A stretch of 64,000 nucleotides of DNA from Nilaparvata lugens (Eukaryota; Arthropoda; Insecta; Hemiptera; Delphacidae). The DNA is taken from assembly GCF_014356525.2 (NCBI RefSeq), contig NC_052506.1:24246872-24310871 (forward strand). The letters are read 5' to 3'. Both the position numbers and the translations under genes were made by a program. This document shows positions 1-9,931 of the stretch, in pieces (the stretch's first letter is position 1; every line of letters begins with the position of its first letter). The notes below the pieces were generated by a model. It searched no databases, had not been told where the DNA came from, and saw nothing but the letters and a program-made list of their open reading frames with translations.

Positions 1-789
1 TAAAATGAAAGAATTTGCTAAAGGAATAGTTAGCGACCGAGCGATAAAGCTTACTTATCAGTAACTGTATATTAGATAAGAGTACCGTTCTGTACTGAAC
101 ATTTTCTAGAAAATTATTCAATAAAATTATAATTATTCTGCAAATAAAGCACAAATTATTTACGAATTGCTCATTGAATTTGAGGTTACACTTTGTTTAC
201 TATCGATCAGATGTTTTAAAGCAGCCTGAACACAGCTGACTGATTCAAAGTATTGTCAAATGTCATGCCGGTTTTCATGCAAGGTATAATATCATTCCTA
301 AAAATTATAAAACTATCAATAAAGGACCAAGAATTTCGAATAAAAAATAAAATGTATGTATTATCGTTGAAATTATTTATTATTTAAGAAATTATATTAT
401 ATGTCAGGTCTTATTGTAACTAACTAGGTCACAGCATGAACAGTATATTATTGATAAAACGGCAGAAATTAATTATAACAGTCTCAAACCTAATAAAAAT
501 TGTATAAGAATATTAATTTATTAATGATTAATTCAACTGAACCACATGGTAATTAAATCTCTTTGGCAAGCCTAAGCCAATCATAGTGCATAGAAATAGC
601 ACCAAAAAGGTGATCGTTTGAAAGCAACACATGTTAATCTACTATCAGACAACAACCCTGCCTTATCATATACGCTAGCACATGTACATTGTATGAGAGG
701 AACTATGTCTATGAGATTAAGCAGTTTTAAGAATTACATAAATTGAATTATTATTGTAATTAAAGGAATTATATTCTACTGCCTGCCAC

Positions 790-843
790 TGACGTCACGT
801 CTACGTCACAATCGTTCTACCAATGGCAAATTTTCATGCAAAT
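790..843 (+). promoter_or_regulatory. LTR-A promoter/enhancer-like cluster
   Basis: The palindromic CRE TGACGTCA (790-797) is followed by ACGTCACA (803-810), ACCAAT (819-824) and the POU octamer ATGCAAAT (836-843). The same order (ACGTCACA, 7-8 nt, ACCAAT, ATGYAAATT) occurs in the LTRs of element B. A copy lies at 7120-7173. The sites are visible; promoter function is inferred. Confidence 0.5.
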
Positions 844-1122
844 TATTACATCGAGATTCTCAGAAGAAAGGTCTAGCCAAGAAGCTGAGAGAAAAGACAG
901 CACTTCCCTTTTGAAATCCTCACCGTTCAGATCTCTTTATAGTTACCAAGACCTATTCGTAAAAAATTCTTGTTCGATTTTATATGTTTTATTTGTGAGC
1001 CAATATTTTTAGGCCAATCTATTTGTTATTTGTAAATTTACTTTCATCAATCGATAAATTTAAAAGTTTAAAGTTAAATCATCCCTTAAATAATTTGGTG
1101 AAGGAAATATTAAATTAAAATT

Positions 1123-1300
1123 CCCCACGTGCTGAAACCGAAGCCTGGACCCGCTGCCGATCAAACAATTTTTGATCTAAAGAAGAAAACCACGACCACC
1201 AAGGAATTTCACGTGAGTTATAAGTTTAAAGGGGCCCCAATCTACGCTTCGAAAAATATTTCAGTGCAGAAAGATATAAAATTTTCTTCGTTAAATTATT
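1123..1300 (+). other. Conserved LTR core with candidate splice donor
   Basis: It contains CCACGTG, then GGACCCGCTGCCG, then C-GTGAGT at 1213-1218 (a good 5' splice site) and AAAGGGGCCCC. LTR B has the same order: CCACGTG, GGACCCTGCCG, C-GTAAGT, AAAGGGGATCCCC. The relic at 12381-13205 also keeps it. The shared order between otherwise different LTRs suggests a functional leader, possibly a spliced one. Confidence 0.45.
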
Positions 1301-2358
1301 GGCCACGCCGACAAGCGCTTTAGCATTTAAGAGCCTAGAATTTATCCATATAGAACTTCTAAGAATTTGTAGTTTGATTAGCTATCCTCCGCTGCCAGAA
1401 CCACGACCCCGAGCATTTTAAAAATATTTTTATAATTCATTTTTCACTATTTTTTCAAAACTGTTCAACTTTATCAATTGTAAAATTCTGTCGAATCACG
1501 CATGATATCATGCAAGTACAAGAAATTTGCTAATCATTTTGTTAATGTTAAATTCCTTTCAATCTGTAAATCAAATTCTGAATCTGCATTGTATGATCAT
1601 ATATTTTATTATAATATATTCCAGTTTTGTTAATTCGTTTTCTGAGTTCGATTATTTCTTAAGCCTGTCAATTATTGTGTCTGATACGTTCTATATCATC
1701 AAGAACCGATCGAATACGATCATTGAAATAATTGAATTAAGCTGGATATTGGAACAGGTCTAAGTGGATGTAGCGAGTGGGGTCAGATCGAGATATTTAT
1801 TCTTTGTCCTTACCTGCTCATATATCAGCTTTTATCTGTTACCAACCTCGACTTAGGAGCGAACACATCAATTGTACAGCAGATGCAGCCAGAGATCATA
1901 TAAATTCCTACAATAGAGCTTAAAACCCGACAAGACTCTGTTCTCGAAGTATATTCTGAACGATATTTGGTCCAAATACCGTATTTTAATCCTTCAGAAC
2001 TTATTAGAGACGCAGTCCCGTAAATTATCTACATCAGGATTTTTGCTCGACCTGTATGATTTTGTATGCTCATTCTTCACAGGTAATAATTTTAAGGTAT
2101 CCGTATTCAGTGTTTAGCATCCGCTACACTGCTTATAAAAATTTCATCATTATACAATCTGTCATTAGAAGAATCAAGGGTGAGCGAGCGTTTAGGCCTC
2201 CCGCGATTCCGACAATTGTATTGAATCTTGTAGTGAGTCAATCTGTCTGGTGTACACTCAGCGTCCACACACGCCATTGCAACATTTATAGCCTCTACAC
2301 CATTGATTCAGTACAAGATTCACTCTACATGTGTGAAGCCTTCAAAAAACGCACCACA

Positions 2359-2455
2359 TGATTTGCCGGCCCAACGTGAGGCATTTAGATACAACACTAC
2401 ATGATTTGGCAAATCTCTCTACATATGTGAGGCTAGTAAAAAATCACGCTTCACA
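2359..2455 (+). repeat. Duplicated LTR end carrying an internal primer-site copy
   Basis: The LTR end motif 'CGCACCACA' (2350-2358) is followed by TGATT and TGCCGGCCCAACGTGAGGC (2364-2382), which resembles the tRNA-Lys complement. About 75 bp of leader-like sequence follows, then a second LTR end, CGCTTCACA (2455). The third LTR copy (63202) stops at the first of these ends, so this segment looks like leader captured into the LTR. Confidence 0.65.
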
Positions 2456-2460
2456 TGATT

Positions 2461-2478
2461 TGGGGCCCAACAGTGATA
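2461..2478 (+). promoter_or_regulatory. Primer-binding site of element A
   Basis: TGGGGCCCAAC starts five bases after the LTR end. It differs by one base from TGGCGCCCAAC, the complement of the 3' end of insect tRNA-Lys(CUU), which element B carries exactly. Confidence 0.6.
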
Positions 2479-3296
2479 GGTATTGAAGAGGTGGATAATC
2501 GACTACGAGGATTATTTAGTTGCTCAGTATACTATAGCGCTGACAACGGGAAAATTTTTTTGAAAAATTCATGGTTGTGAATTTCTTCGAATTTAGTATT
2601 AACTGTTCACTGTTATATAAAATAACAAGACGTACCATACCCAATTTTTGAACAGAAAAGAAATTTATCGATTGATGAATTTTTAGAGAAAGAATCGAAC
2701 TCAGAATTTTATTATTGTGTTATTCGAAAATTGGTCATATTATAAGTCATAGGTATAAGAAATATCATAAGAAAGGTCATATTATTTGAAGAATATTAGG
2801 TCTATATTGAAACAATTTATAAAATTTTACGGAAAAGAGGATTGAAGTTATTTACATTTTTTAAATTTTTAAAGCATAAAGAGGGAAGTAAAATTAAATC
2901 ACGGATATATTGCAGAATAATTCAAACAGAACACTGCTGCTTTCATATAAAATTTTGCAAAGAATACTAGCCCTATATATAGAATTGCGGCAAGAAATTA
3001 TAAGAATAAAATATTTATAATAATAGTAATAATAAATTATAAGAGGCGTACCTGTATTACCGCATAAGTGTCCATTGTGTATCCTGTATGTTCTTGTCAT
3101 TTTTATGTTAACGATATTGCTAACTTGACTCATTTTATCACTGAACACATTGCTAAACCACTTTTCCTGTATTTCACTCACTACGAAGCTATAGCAATTT
3201 CTATTGGATTTCTTGTTAATTATTTTGTATATCACATCAACACTTTCACGTTTTTTATTCACCGCACATGTTCGTCGCATTATTTTCTCACAAACC
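2479..3296 (+). other. Element A 5' leader, non-coding
   Basis: This is an AT-rich leader between primer site and gag-like start. I see no coding region on the plus strand. The minus-strand open frame at 2894-3844 is read through the coding strand's repeats and is not supported. Confidence 0.5.
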
Positions 3297-4859
3297 ATGG
3301 CAGGAAACGACCAGGTCAATCCAAGTCTATCGGACACCGAGGACATCTCACCCGATCGTTCGCCGCCATCCGCATCTGCCACCGCATCCGCCGATTTCCA
3401 TCCCAATGTATTGGATGATTTATCTTCGACGCAGGTGGAGGAGAGCTGCATTCTGGTGGAGGATCCGTTGGTCGCCCAAGAGCCGGAGGATGAAACATCG
3501 GGAGAGCATACGGACGACGACGCCCCAGAAACAGGAACTCCTATTTCTCGCACCGTTGCTCGGATGAAGAACCAGCAGATGACCGTTAGATATACGCCCA
3601 CCCCCGCAATAGATATGGACGCCATCCTGGAAGCAATAAAACAAGGTTCTCCAGTAACAAACGAAGCAATAAAAGAATTAAAGGAAGACAACAAACAATT
3701 AAAGGAAGACAACAAACAATTAAAGGAAGACAACAAACAAATAAAAGAAGCATCGAAGAAAACAAATGAAGCAATAAACAATCTAAATGAAAAAAGCGAA
3801 CAAATAAAGGAAGACAACAAACAAACGAAGGAAGCAATAAACAATCTAAATAAGGAAATCCAAGAAGTAAAGAAGGTAAATGAACAGGGTTTGGAGAAGT
3901 TAAGTCAGCGGATGGATGGAGCATTCCGTGACACCGATAATACCATCAAAAAATTAGCTGAGTGTCTGGATAAATCAATTTTGGAAACCAATAGTCGATT
4001 AGATAGGATATCCCAAGATATGCATACAAAAACAATTAACATCAAAGTCAGCCTAAAGGAACATGTACATGTGGAAAAGGATACAATGAAGGAGGTGAAA
4101 GTCAAACAAGCAAGCGAACATGACACATATAAGGAAGACCAACCTACCGAGAATGTCAAGACGGAAGTCGCACCGCACCCTGCAGAACGCCGAGAGGGAC
4201 CGGACGACATCACCCGCCAAGCCGAGAACGACATCCATCAAGTAGAGGGACAGCCCGTACCGCCGCGCGCCGACTACCAGGAGTCCAAGGACGCTGCCCA
4301 CCGAGTGGAAGAGCAGCCCGGACCGCCGACCGCCCACATCATCGTCCATCCACCGCGAACAGCACCCGAAACATGTGAAGATCGCCCACTAAACAATAGA
4401 AATGAAACGGAAACCCACAACAAATCGAAATCACAATTGAAAGTAAAAACCTACAAAACAAAACAACATACAAGCAAAATAGTAGTTCAACAGAAAAGAA
4501 GAAGCATTAATAGAGTTCATTTACACCGCCGTCATGTTAGGCTGAAATCGTACATCAAATCTTTTACAAGCATGCAAGATAGGAGAAAAATATTATTAAG
4601 AAGGACCTACAACCACCGCAGTCATGTCCGGTTGAAATCAAACAGACTGTACACCAGCATGCAGAAAAGAAAAATACTATCAACCAGAATCAACACACAT
4701 CACCGGCATGTCAGGTTTAAGAATGTCAAACTACATGTCACCGGTCAACAAGGAAGGACAACATTGACTGAAGAGATCTACCTACTTCGTCGGCATGTTC
4801 GTTTTAAGCCAAGTTTGATAAAACGGATAGTTGCAAATCGGAATTGGAACTTGAAATAA
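3297..4859 (+). CDS. Gag-like acidic / coiled-coil / basic-repeat protein of element A
   Basis: The start is the ATG at 3297 in a strong Kozak context (AACCATGG); the open frame upstream lacks an ATG. The predicted protein has 520 residues. Residues 1-110 are acidic and Ser/Pro/Thr-rich. Residues ~115-260 form a coiled coil with a repeated KEDNKQ unit (three near-perfect copies of KELKEDNKQ type). A Pro/Glu-rich linker follows. The last ~120 residues are strongly basic and carry four copies of one motif about 29 residues apart: RRHVRLK (411), RSHVRLK (441), HRHVRFK (469) and RRHVRFK (498). I see no capsid homology, CCHC knuckle, protease or RT. It resembles the element B protein in order and motif. 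Role (RNA binding/packaging) is inferred; I do not recognise the family. Confidence 0.75.
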   Translation: MAGNDQVNPSLSDTEDISPDRSPPSASATASADFHPNVLDDLSSTQVEESCILVEDPLVAQEPEDETSGEHTDDDAPETGTPISRTVARMKNQQMTVRYTPTPAIDMDAILEAIKQGSPVTNEAIKELKEDNKQLKEDNKQLKEDNKQIKEASKKTNEAINNLNEKSEQIKEDNKQTKEAINNLNKEIQEVKKVNEQGLEKLSQRMDGAFRDTDNTIKKLAECLDKSILETNSRLDRISQDMHTKTINIKVSLKEHVHVEKDTMKEVKVKQASEHDTYKEDQPTENVKTEVAPHPAERREGPDDITRQAENDIHQVEGQPVPPRADYQESKDAAHRVEEQPGPPTAHIIVHPPRTAPETCEDRPLNNRNETETHNKSKSQLKVKTYKTKQHTSKIVVQQKRRSINRVHLHRRHVRLKSYIKSFTSMQDRRKILLRRTYNHRSHVRLKSNRLYTSMQKRKILSTRINTHHRHVRFKNVKLHVTGQQGRTTLTEEIYLLRRHVRFKPSLIKRIVANRNWNLK

Positions 4860-6317
4860 ATCAGAAATCAAATTTAGATGGGGGCTTAAGAAAGAAATAA
4901 TGTTTTAATTAACTGGGAACTACATTTGTGGAATACACCAATTATCAAACACTTCATAATCACAGCCTACACATCGAATCATATCTTAGCAGACTGGCAT
5001 CTTTCTACTGCAGCCTAATCAACATAACCTAAACTTCGCCGCATCTCAGCTAATAAGGAAATATTATTAATCCACATCAAATGAAGAAATTATTATCAAT
5101 TCTAAGTCAAGAAAATAAAACTACAAAACAACTCTAAAAATTACCAACCTGATCAAGCCATCTGCATCATTTTACAGTCATCACAGAAACAATCGCCTAG
5201 TTATATCTGCCCAACTGGAAAACAAAAACAAAAATTGTATTATCAACAGAAAATAATTATAAATTAGAAATAACATGAAATTAGTAGTGAATAGGGGGAA
5301 AGAAAATAAACAAAGTTTATTTGAAAAAATGTGTAAATCTAACCTCGAAATACAGAATCGATAGAAAAATCTATTCAGAGTCAAAGCCTGTTCGATAATT
5401 TTCTTCGTCACACCAACCAATGTGTGCGAAATCATAGAGTCAATGTAAAGGAATCAAAGCAATATCGTTATTAATTATTGTAACTTATTATTTAATGTGG
5501 AATTATAAGTAAAAAACGCAACCAAAAATATATATTTATGTTAATTTGCACGAAATGCGCATGTTCTATGTCATATAAATGTATTGCTAAAAAGCTAAAA
5601 AGAAAATGAAATTCTTACCTTCAAATGTGAAATTTATTATTGTTGCATCAAAGATCATGAATTGTAATTCAAATTGATAAATATAATCTTGAAAGCATAA
5701 TATTTGTAACCAGCATTGATAAAAATCAAAAAACCATTTCAAGTGTAACCCTGTTTGTACACAACGTACTAAGCGTAAAAAAGGAATTGCTCGAGTCAAA
5801 CGGTAGACAATTGTCAAGTCACCGAAGTTAAATCACACTCTCACCCAATTTATGTAAAAGCCAGAACAAAGAGTCGAAACCTGTAATAACCATGAAAAAT
5901 GATGAAAATCTATATTTGTTGCAAATACTGTTTGAATCTTAAGAGGATAATATGTGAAATTTTGTATATTTGTTATAGTTATGGGTCTGCTCATAAGCCA
6001 CCCGTGAATGGAAGTTGTGGAGTTGTTTTAATGAAGGATCCAAAGAGACCTCATTAATTATTGTATTTCGATTGTATCCAATGAAAGGAACAATCAATTA
6101 TTTATTTTCTCGTAGCCAAAAGTGCACGATATATTGTTTTTAGTGTTGAGTGTGGAGTTTTCGTAGAAGTAAGGAGATGAAATGGTGTATTCATCACAAT
6201 ATCGGATTTTTCAAATAGTCATTGTTTCGACTCGTCTCCCAATTACCTATTTAAAATATCCTGGGGGCTTTTGTGTGATGAATCTTTCAAATAGATCTCA
6301 TGAGAAGAGAGAAAAAT
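4860..6317 (+). other. Element A 3' interior, non-coding, with polypurine tract
   Basis: These 1.46 kb have no supported ORF. The end, AGAAGAGAGAAAAA (6303-6316), directly precedes the 3' LTR and fits a plus-strand priming polypurine tract. Confidence 0.6.
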
Positions 6318-8784
6318 TGTGATTACCTTTTAAAATGAAAGAATTTGCTAAAGGAATAGTTAGCGACCGAGCGATAAAGCTTACTTATCAGTAACTGTAT
6401 ATTAGATAAGAGTACTGTTCTGTACTGAACATTTTCTAGAAAATTATTCAATAAAATTATAATTATTCTGCAAATAAAGCACAAATTATTTACGAATTGC
6501 TCATTGAATTTGAGGTTACACTTTGTTTACTATCGATCAGATGTTTTAAAGCAGCCTGAACACAGCTGACTGATTCAAAGTATTGTCAAATGTCATGCCG
6601 GTTTTCATGCAAGGTATAATATCATTCATAAAAATTATAAAACTATCAATAAAGGACCAAGAATTTCGAATAAAAAATAAAATGTATGTATTATCGTTGA
6701 AATTATTTATTATTTAAGAAATTATATTATATGTCAGGTCTTATTGTAACTAACTAGGTCATAGCATGAACAGTATATTATTGATAAAACGGCAGAAATT
6801 AATTATAACAGTCTCAAACCTAATAAAAATTGTATAAGAATATTAATTTATTAATGATTAATTCAACTGAACCACATGGTAATTAAATCTCTTTGGCAAG
6901 CCTAAGCCAATCATAGTGCATAGAAATAGCACCAAAAAGGTGATCGTTTGAAAGCAACACATGTTAATCTACTATCAGACAACAACCCTGCCTTATCATA
7001 TACGCTAGCACATGTACATTGTATGAGAGGAACTATGTCTATGAGATTAAGCAGTTTTAAGAATTACATAAATTGAATTATTATTGTAATTAAAGGAATT
7101 ATATTCTACTGCCTGCCACTGACGTCACGTCTACGTCACAATCGTTCTACCAATGGCAAATTTTCATGCAAATTATTACATCGAGATTCTCAGAAGAAAG
7201 GTCTAGCCAAGAAGCTGAGAGAAAAGACAGCACTTCCCTTTTGAAATCCTCACCGTTCAGATCTCTTTATAGTTACCAAGACCTATTCGTAAAAAATTCT
7301 TGTTCGATTTTATATGTTTTATTTGTGAGCCAATATTTTTAGGCCAATCTATTTGTTATTTGTAAATTTACTTTCATCAATCGATAAATTTAAAAGTTTA
7401 AAGTTAAATCATCCCTTAAATAATTTGGTGAAGGAAATATTAAATTAAAATTCCCCACGTGCTGAAACCGAAGCCTGGACCCACTGCCGATCAAACGATT
7501 TTTGATCTAAAGAAGAAAACCACGACCACCAAGGAATTTCACGTGAGTTATAAGTTTAAAGGGGCCCCAATCTACGCTTCGAAAAATATTTCAGTGCAGA
7601 AAGATATAAAATTTTCTTCGTTAAATTATTGGCCACGCCGACAAGCGCTTTAGCATTTAAGAGCCTAGAATTTATCCATATAGAACTTCTAAGAATTTGT
7701 AGTTTGATTAGCTATCCTCCGCTGCCAGAACCACGACCCCGAGCATTTTAAAAATATTTTTATAATTCATTTTTCACTATTTTTTCAAAACTGTTCAACT
7801 TTATCAATTGTAAAATTCTGTCGAATCACGCATGATATCATGCAAGTACAAGAAATTTGCTAATCATTTTGTTAATGTTAAATTCCTTTCAATCTGTAAA
7901 TCAAATTCTGAATCTGCATTGTATGATCATATATTTTATTATAATATATTCCAGTTTTGTTAATTCGTTTTCTGAGTTCGATTATTTCTTAAGCCTGTCA
8001 ATTATTGTGTCTGATACGTTCTATATCATCAAGAACCGATCGAATACGATCATTGAAATAATTGAATTAAGCTGGATATTGGAACAGGTCTAAGTGGATG
8101 TAGCGAGTGGGGTCAGATCGAGATATTTATTCTTTGTCCTTACCTGCTCATATATCAGCTTTTATCTGTTACCAACCTCGACTTAGGAGCGAACACATCA
8201 ATTGTACAGCAGATGCAGCCAGAGATCATATAAATTCCTACAATAGAGCTTAAAACCCGACAAGACTCTGTTCTCGAAGTATATTCTGAACGATATTTGG
8301 TCCAAATACCGTATTTTAATCCTTCAGAACTTATTAGAGACGCAGTCCCGTAAATTATCTACATCGGGATTTTTGCTCGACCTGTATGATTTTGTATGCT
8401 CATTCTTCACAGGTAATAATTTTAAGGTATCCGTATTCAGTGTTTAGCATCCGCTACACTGCTTATAAAAATTTCATCATTATACAATCTGTCATTAGAA
8501 GAATCAAGGGTGAGCGAGCGTTTAGGCCTCCCGCGATTCCGACAATTGTATTGAATCTTGTAGTGAGTCAATCTGTCTGGTGTACACTCAGCGTCCACAC
8601 ACGCCATTGCAAAATTTATAGCCTCTACACCATTGATTCAGTACAAGATTCACTCTACATGTGTGAAGCCTTCAAAAAACGCACCACATGATTTGCCGGC
8701 CCAACGTGAGGCATTTAGATACAACACTACATGATTTGGCAAATCTCTCTACATATGTGAGGCGAGTAAAAATCACGCTTCACA
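6318..8784 (+). repeat. 3' LTR of element A (2,467 bp, complete)
   Basis: It begins TGTGATTACC right after the purine tract and ends CTTCACA. It gives the full LTR, including promoter-like cluster (7120-7173), splice-donor core (7453-7630) and the internal primer-site copy near 8694-8712. The next bases, CTACA (8785-8789), are the expected target-site duplication, which cannot be checked because the 5' flank is outside the window. Confidence 0.93.
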
Positions 8785-9216
8785 CTACATATATGTATTT
8801 AATATGAACATCCCATTTAAGGTTTTCATCAATTATGATTCCCAAGTACTTAGTATTAGTGACTTTTTAATGGTGGGATAATCACAATTACCCAAATTTA
8901 AATTGCACTGAGAATGGAGTCTCAAATCTTGATTCTCGTTGGTCTGCCCTACTCTATTTGCAGAGAAAGTTATGTAATAAGTTTTTTCAATATTTAAACA
9001 TAAGGTATTCTTATCTAACCACTTCTTAATTAAAAGCATATTATGTTCAGCTATAGTATGAACTTCATTTCATGAATTACCGTGAAAAATAGCTGCAGTA
9101 TCATCTGCAAATGATAGTTACACTAGATTGATCATTTATGGTTAGGGACTGGGTTCTATTACTCAGATAGCTTTTGAACAATTTAAGCGAGACTCCTCTG
9201 AAACCGTTATACACTT
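8785..9216 (-). pseudogene. LINE reverse transcriptase relic (CR1/jockey type)
   Basis: The minus strand reads, from 9216 down: a YNGFRGVSLKLF-like segment, then SFADDTAAIF (the RT catalytic FADD box), then thumb-like LNIEKTYYITFS and GIIIDENLKWDVHI. The segment with the usual GVPQG box is missing between the first two, and an in-frame stop follows FADD. The fragment is cut at 8785 by the element A LTR, so the rest should lie left of the window. Confidence 0.7.
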
Positions 9217-9931
9217 CGATAGTCATTATTCAATAACATTCCTAACTAGCCAGATATAATCGATTGTGAGTATTCAGCTCTTGTTGTTCTATAATGAAAT
9301 TATTCATTTTAAACTGTCTGTATTGCTTGAATGAGATTAAGGCATGCTATCAAGCGAATTATCACTAATTACTTTTTTTGCAATGATAGATGGTAAGTGA
9401 GAGTAGTTGAACAAGATTGTGAGAGAGAAGTACTGTATTGACGTGTGGGCTTAAGTGAGATAGAGGGAAAGCATAGGATTGAGAGAAAAAGACTTTGACA
9501 GAGCTTCAGGTACGCGCGCGCGCGATATGTCTGAGAGAGAATGAATGAGAGTGAATGTTTTAGCCTGGTGTAGACAGAGAAAGATCCCCTCCCAGTGCAG
9601 TGATCGTTTAATGCGAGCAGAGGGAGCGGAGTTGTGGGGTGATGGACGGCTGGTCCTTATCTAGTTCCAACAGAGTTGATGCAAAACCGGCTGAATGAAT
9701 TTGTAATCTATGATGGTAAAATTGGCAACGTTGCTGGCTGCCATAAGTCACCAGTTGTTGCCACTTGTTGGGCATCATGGGGAAACATACAAAAATATAC
9801 ACGGCTGCCATAAATTTGGGAAGTTGACGGCTGCCATTATTATAGGACAATGGTGCAATGTTAGCAAACTTTTTGTTTATTGATATTATGACAATAAGAA
9901 GTAGATCTCGGACCTAAATTCGATGTTTTAA
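9217..9931. other. No gene seen; low-complexity GA/GC stretch
   Basis: The stretch is AT-rich with a (CG)n run near 9513-9524, GAGA-rich sequence around 9400-9600, and three GGCTGCCAT(A/T)A repeats at 9738-9838. No coding sequence is supported. Confidence 0.4.

Larger units (their letters stand above)
1..2455 (+). repeat. 5' LTR of element A (5' edge cut by window)
   Basis: This matches 6331-8784 base for base except for scattered substitutions and one 1-bp indel near the 3' end. It ends CTTCACA, followed by TGATT and a primer-binding-like site. The small open frames inside (1129-1323, 2056-2361) are not supported as genes. The last ~97 bp repeat the LTR end itself (see 2359-2455). Confidence 0.93.
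1..8784 (+). mobile_element. LTR retrotransposon A, nearly complete, no pol
   Basis: A 2.45-kb direct repeat at offset 6,330 (1-2455 and 6318-8784) brackets a 3.86-kb interior. The LTR starts TGTGATTACC after a purine tract (6303-6316) and ends CTTCACA, giving perfect TGTGA/TCACA termini. The 5' LTR is missing about 13 bases off the window edge. I count about eight differences between the two LTRs by eye, so the insertion is recent. The interior has one ORF (gag-like) and no reverse transcriptase, integrase or protease, so the element should depend on another element's enzymes. It is inserted next to a LINE RT relic. By structure it is a large non-autonomous LTR element (LARD-like); the autonomous partner is not in the window. 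Confidence 0.9.

Noticed and set aside
1129..2361. Open frames inside LTR A repeated in the second and third copies
   Set aside because: The copies are recent duplicates, so the identity proves nothing. In the third copy changes in the 2056-2361 frame are mostly non-synonymous. The 1129 frame starts at GTG, not ATG.
3204..3296. N-terminal extension of the element A ORF
   Set aside because: It begins at TTG. The ATG at 3297 has a far better context.
2894..3844. Minus-strand 316-codon open frame
   Set aside because: It is a shadow of the coiled-coil repeats on the plus strand.
6274..6284. Alternative LTR start TGTGATGAATC
   Set aside because: It lacks a purine tract directly before it, and the TGTGA/TCACA termini and the tract at 6303-6316 support 6318.
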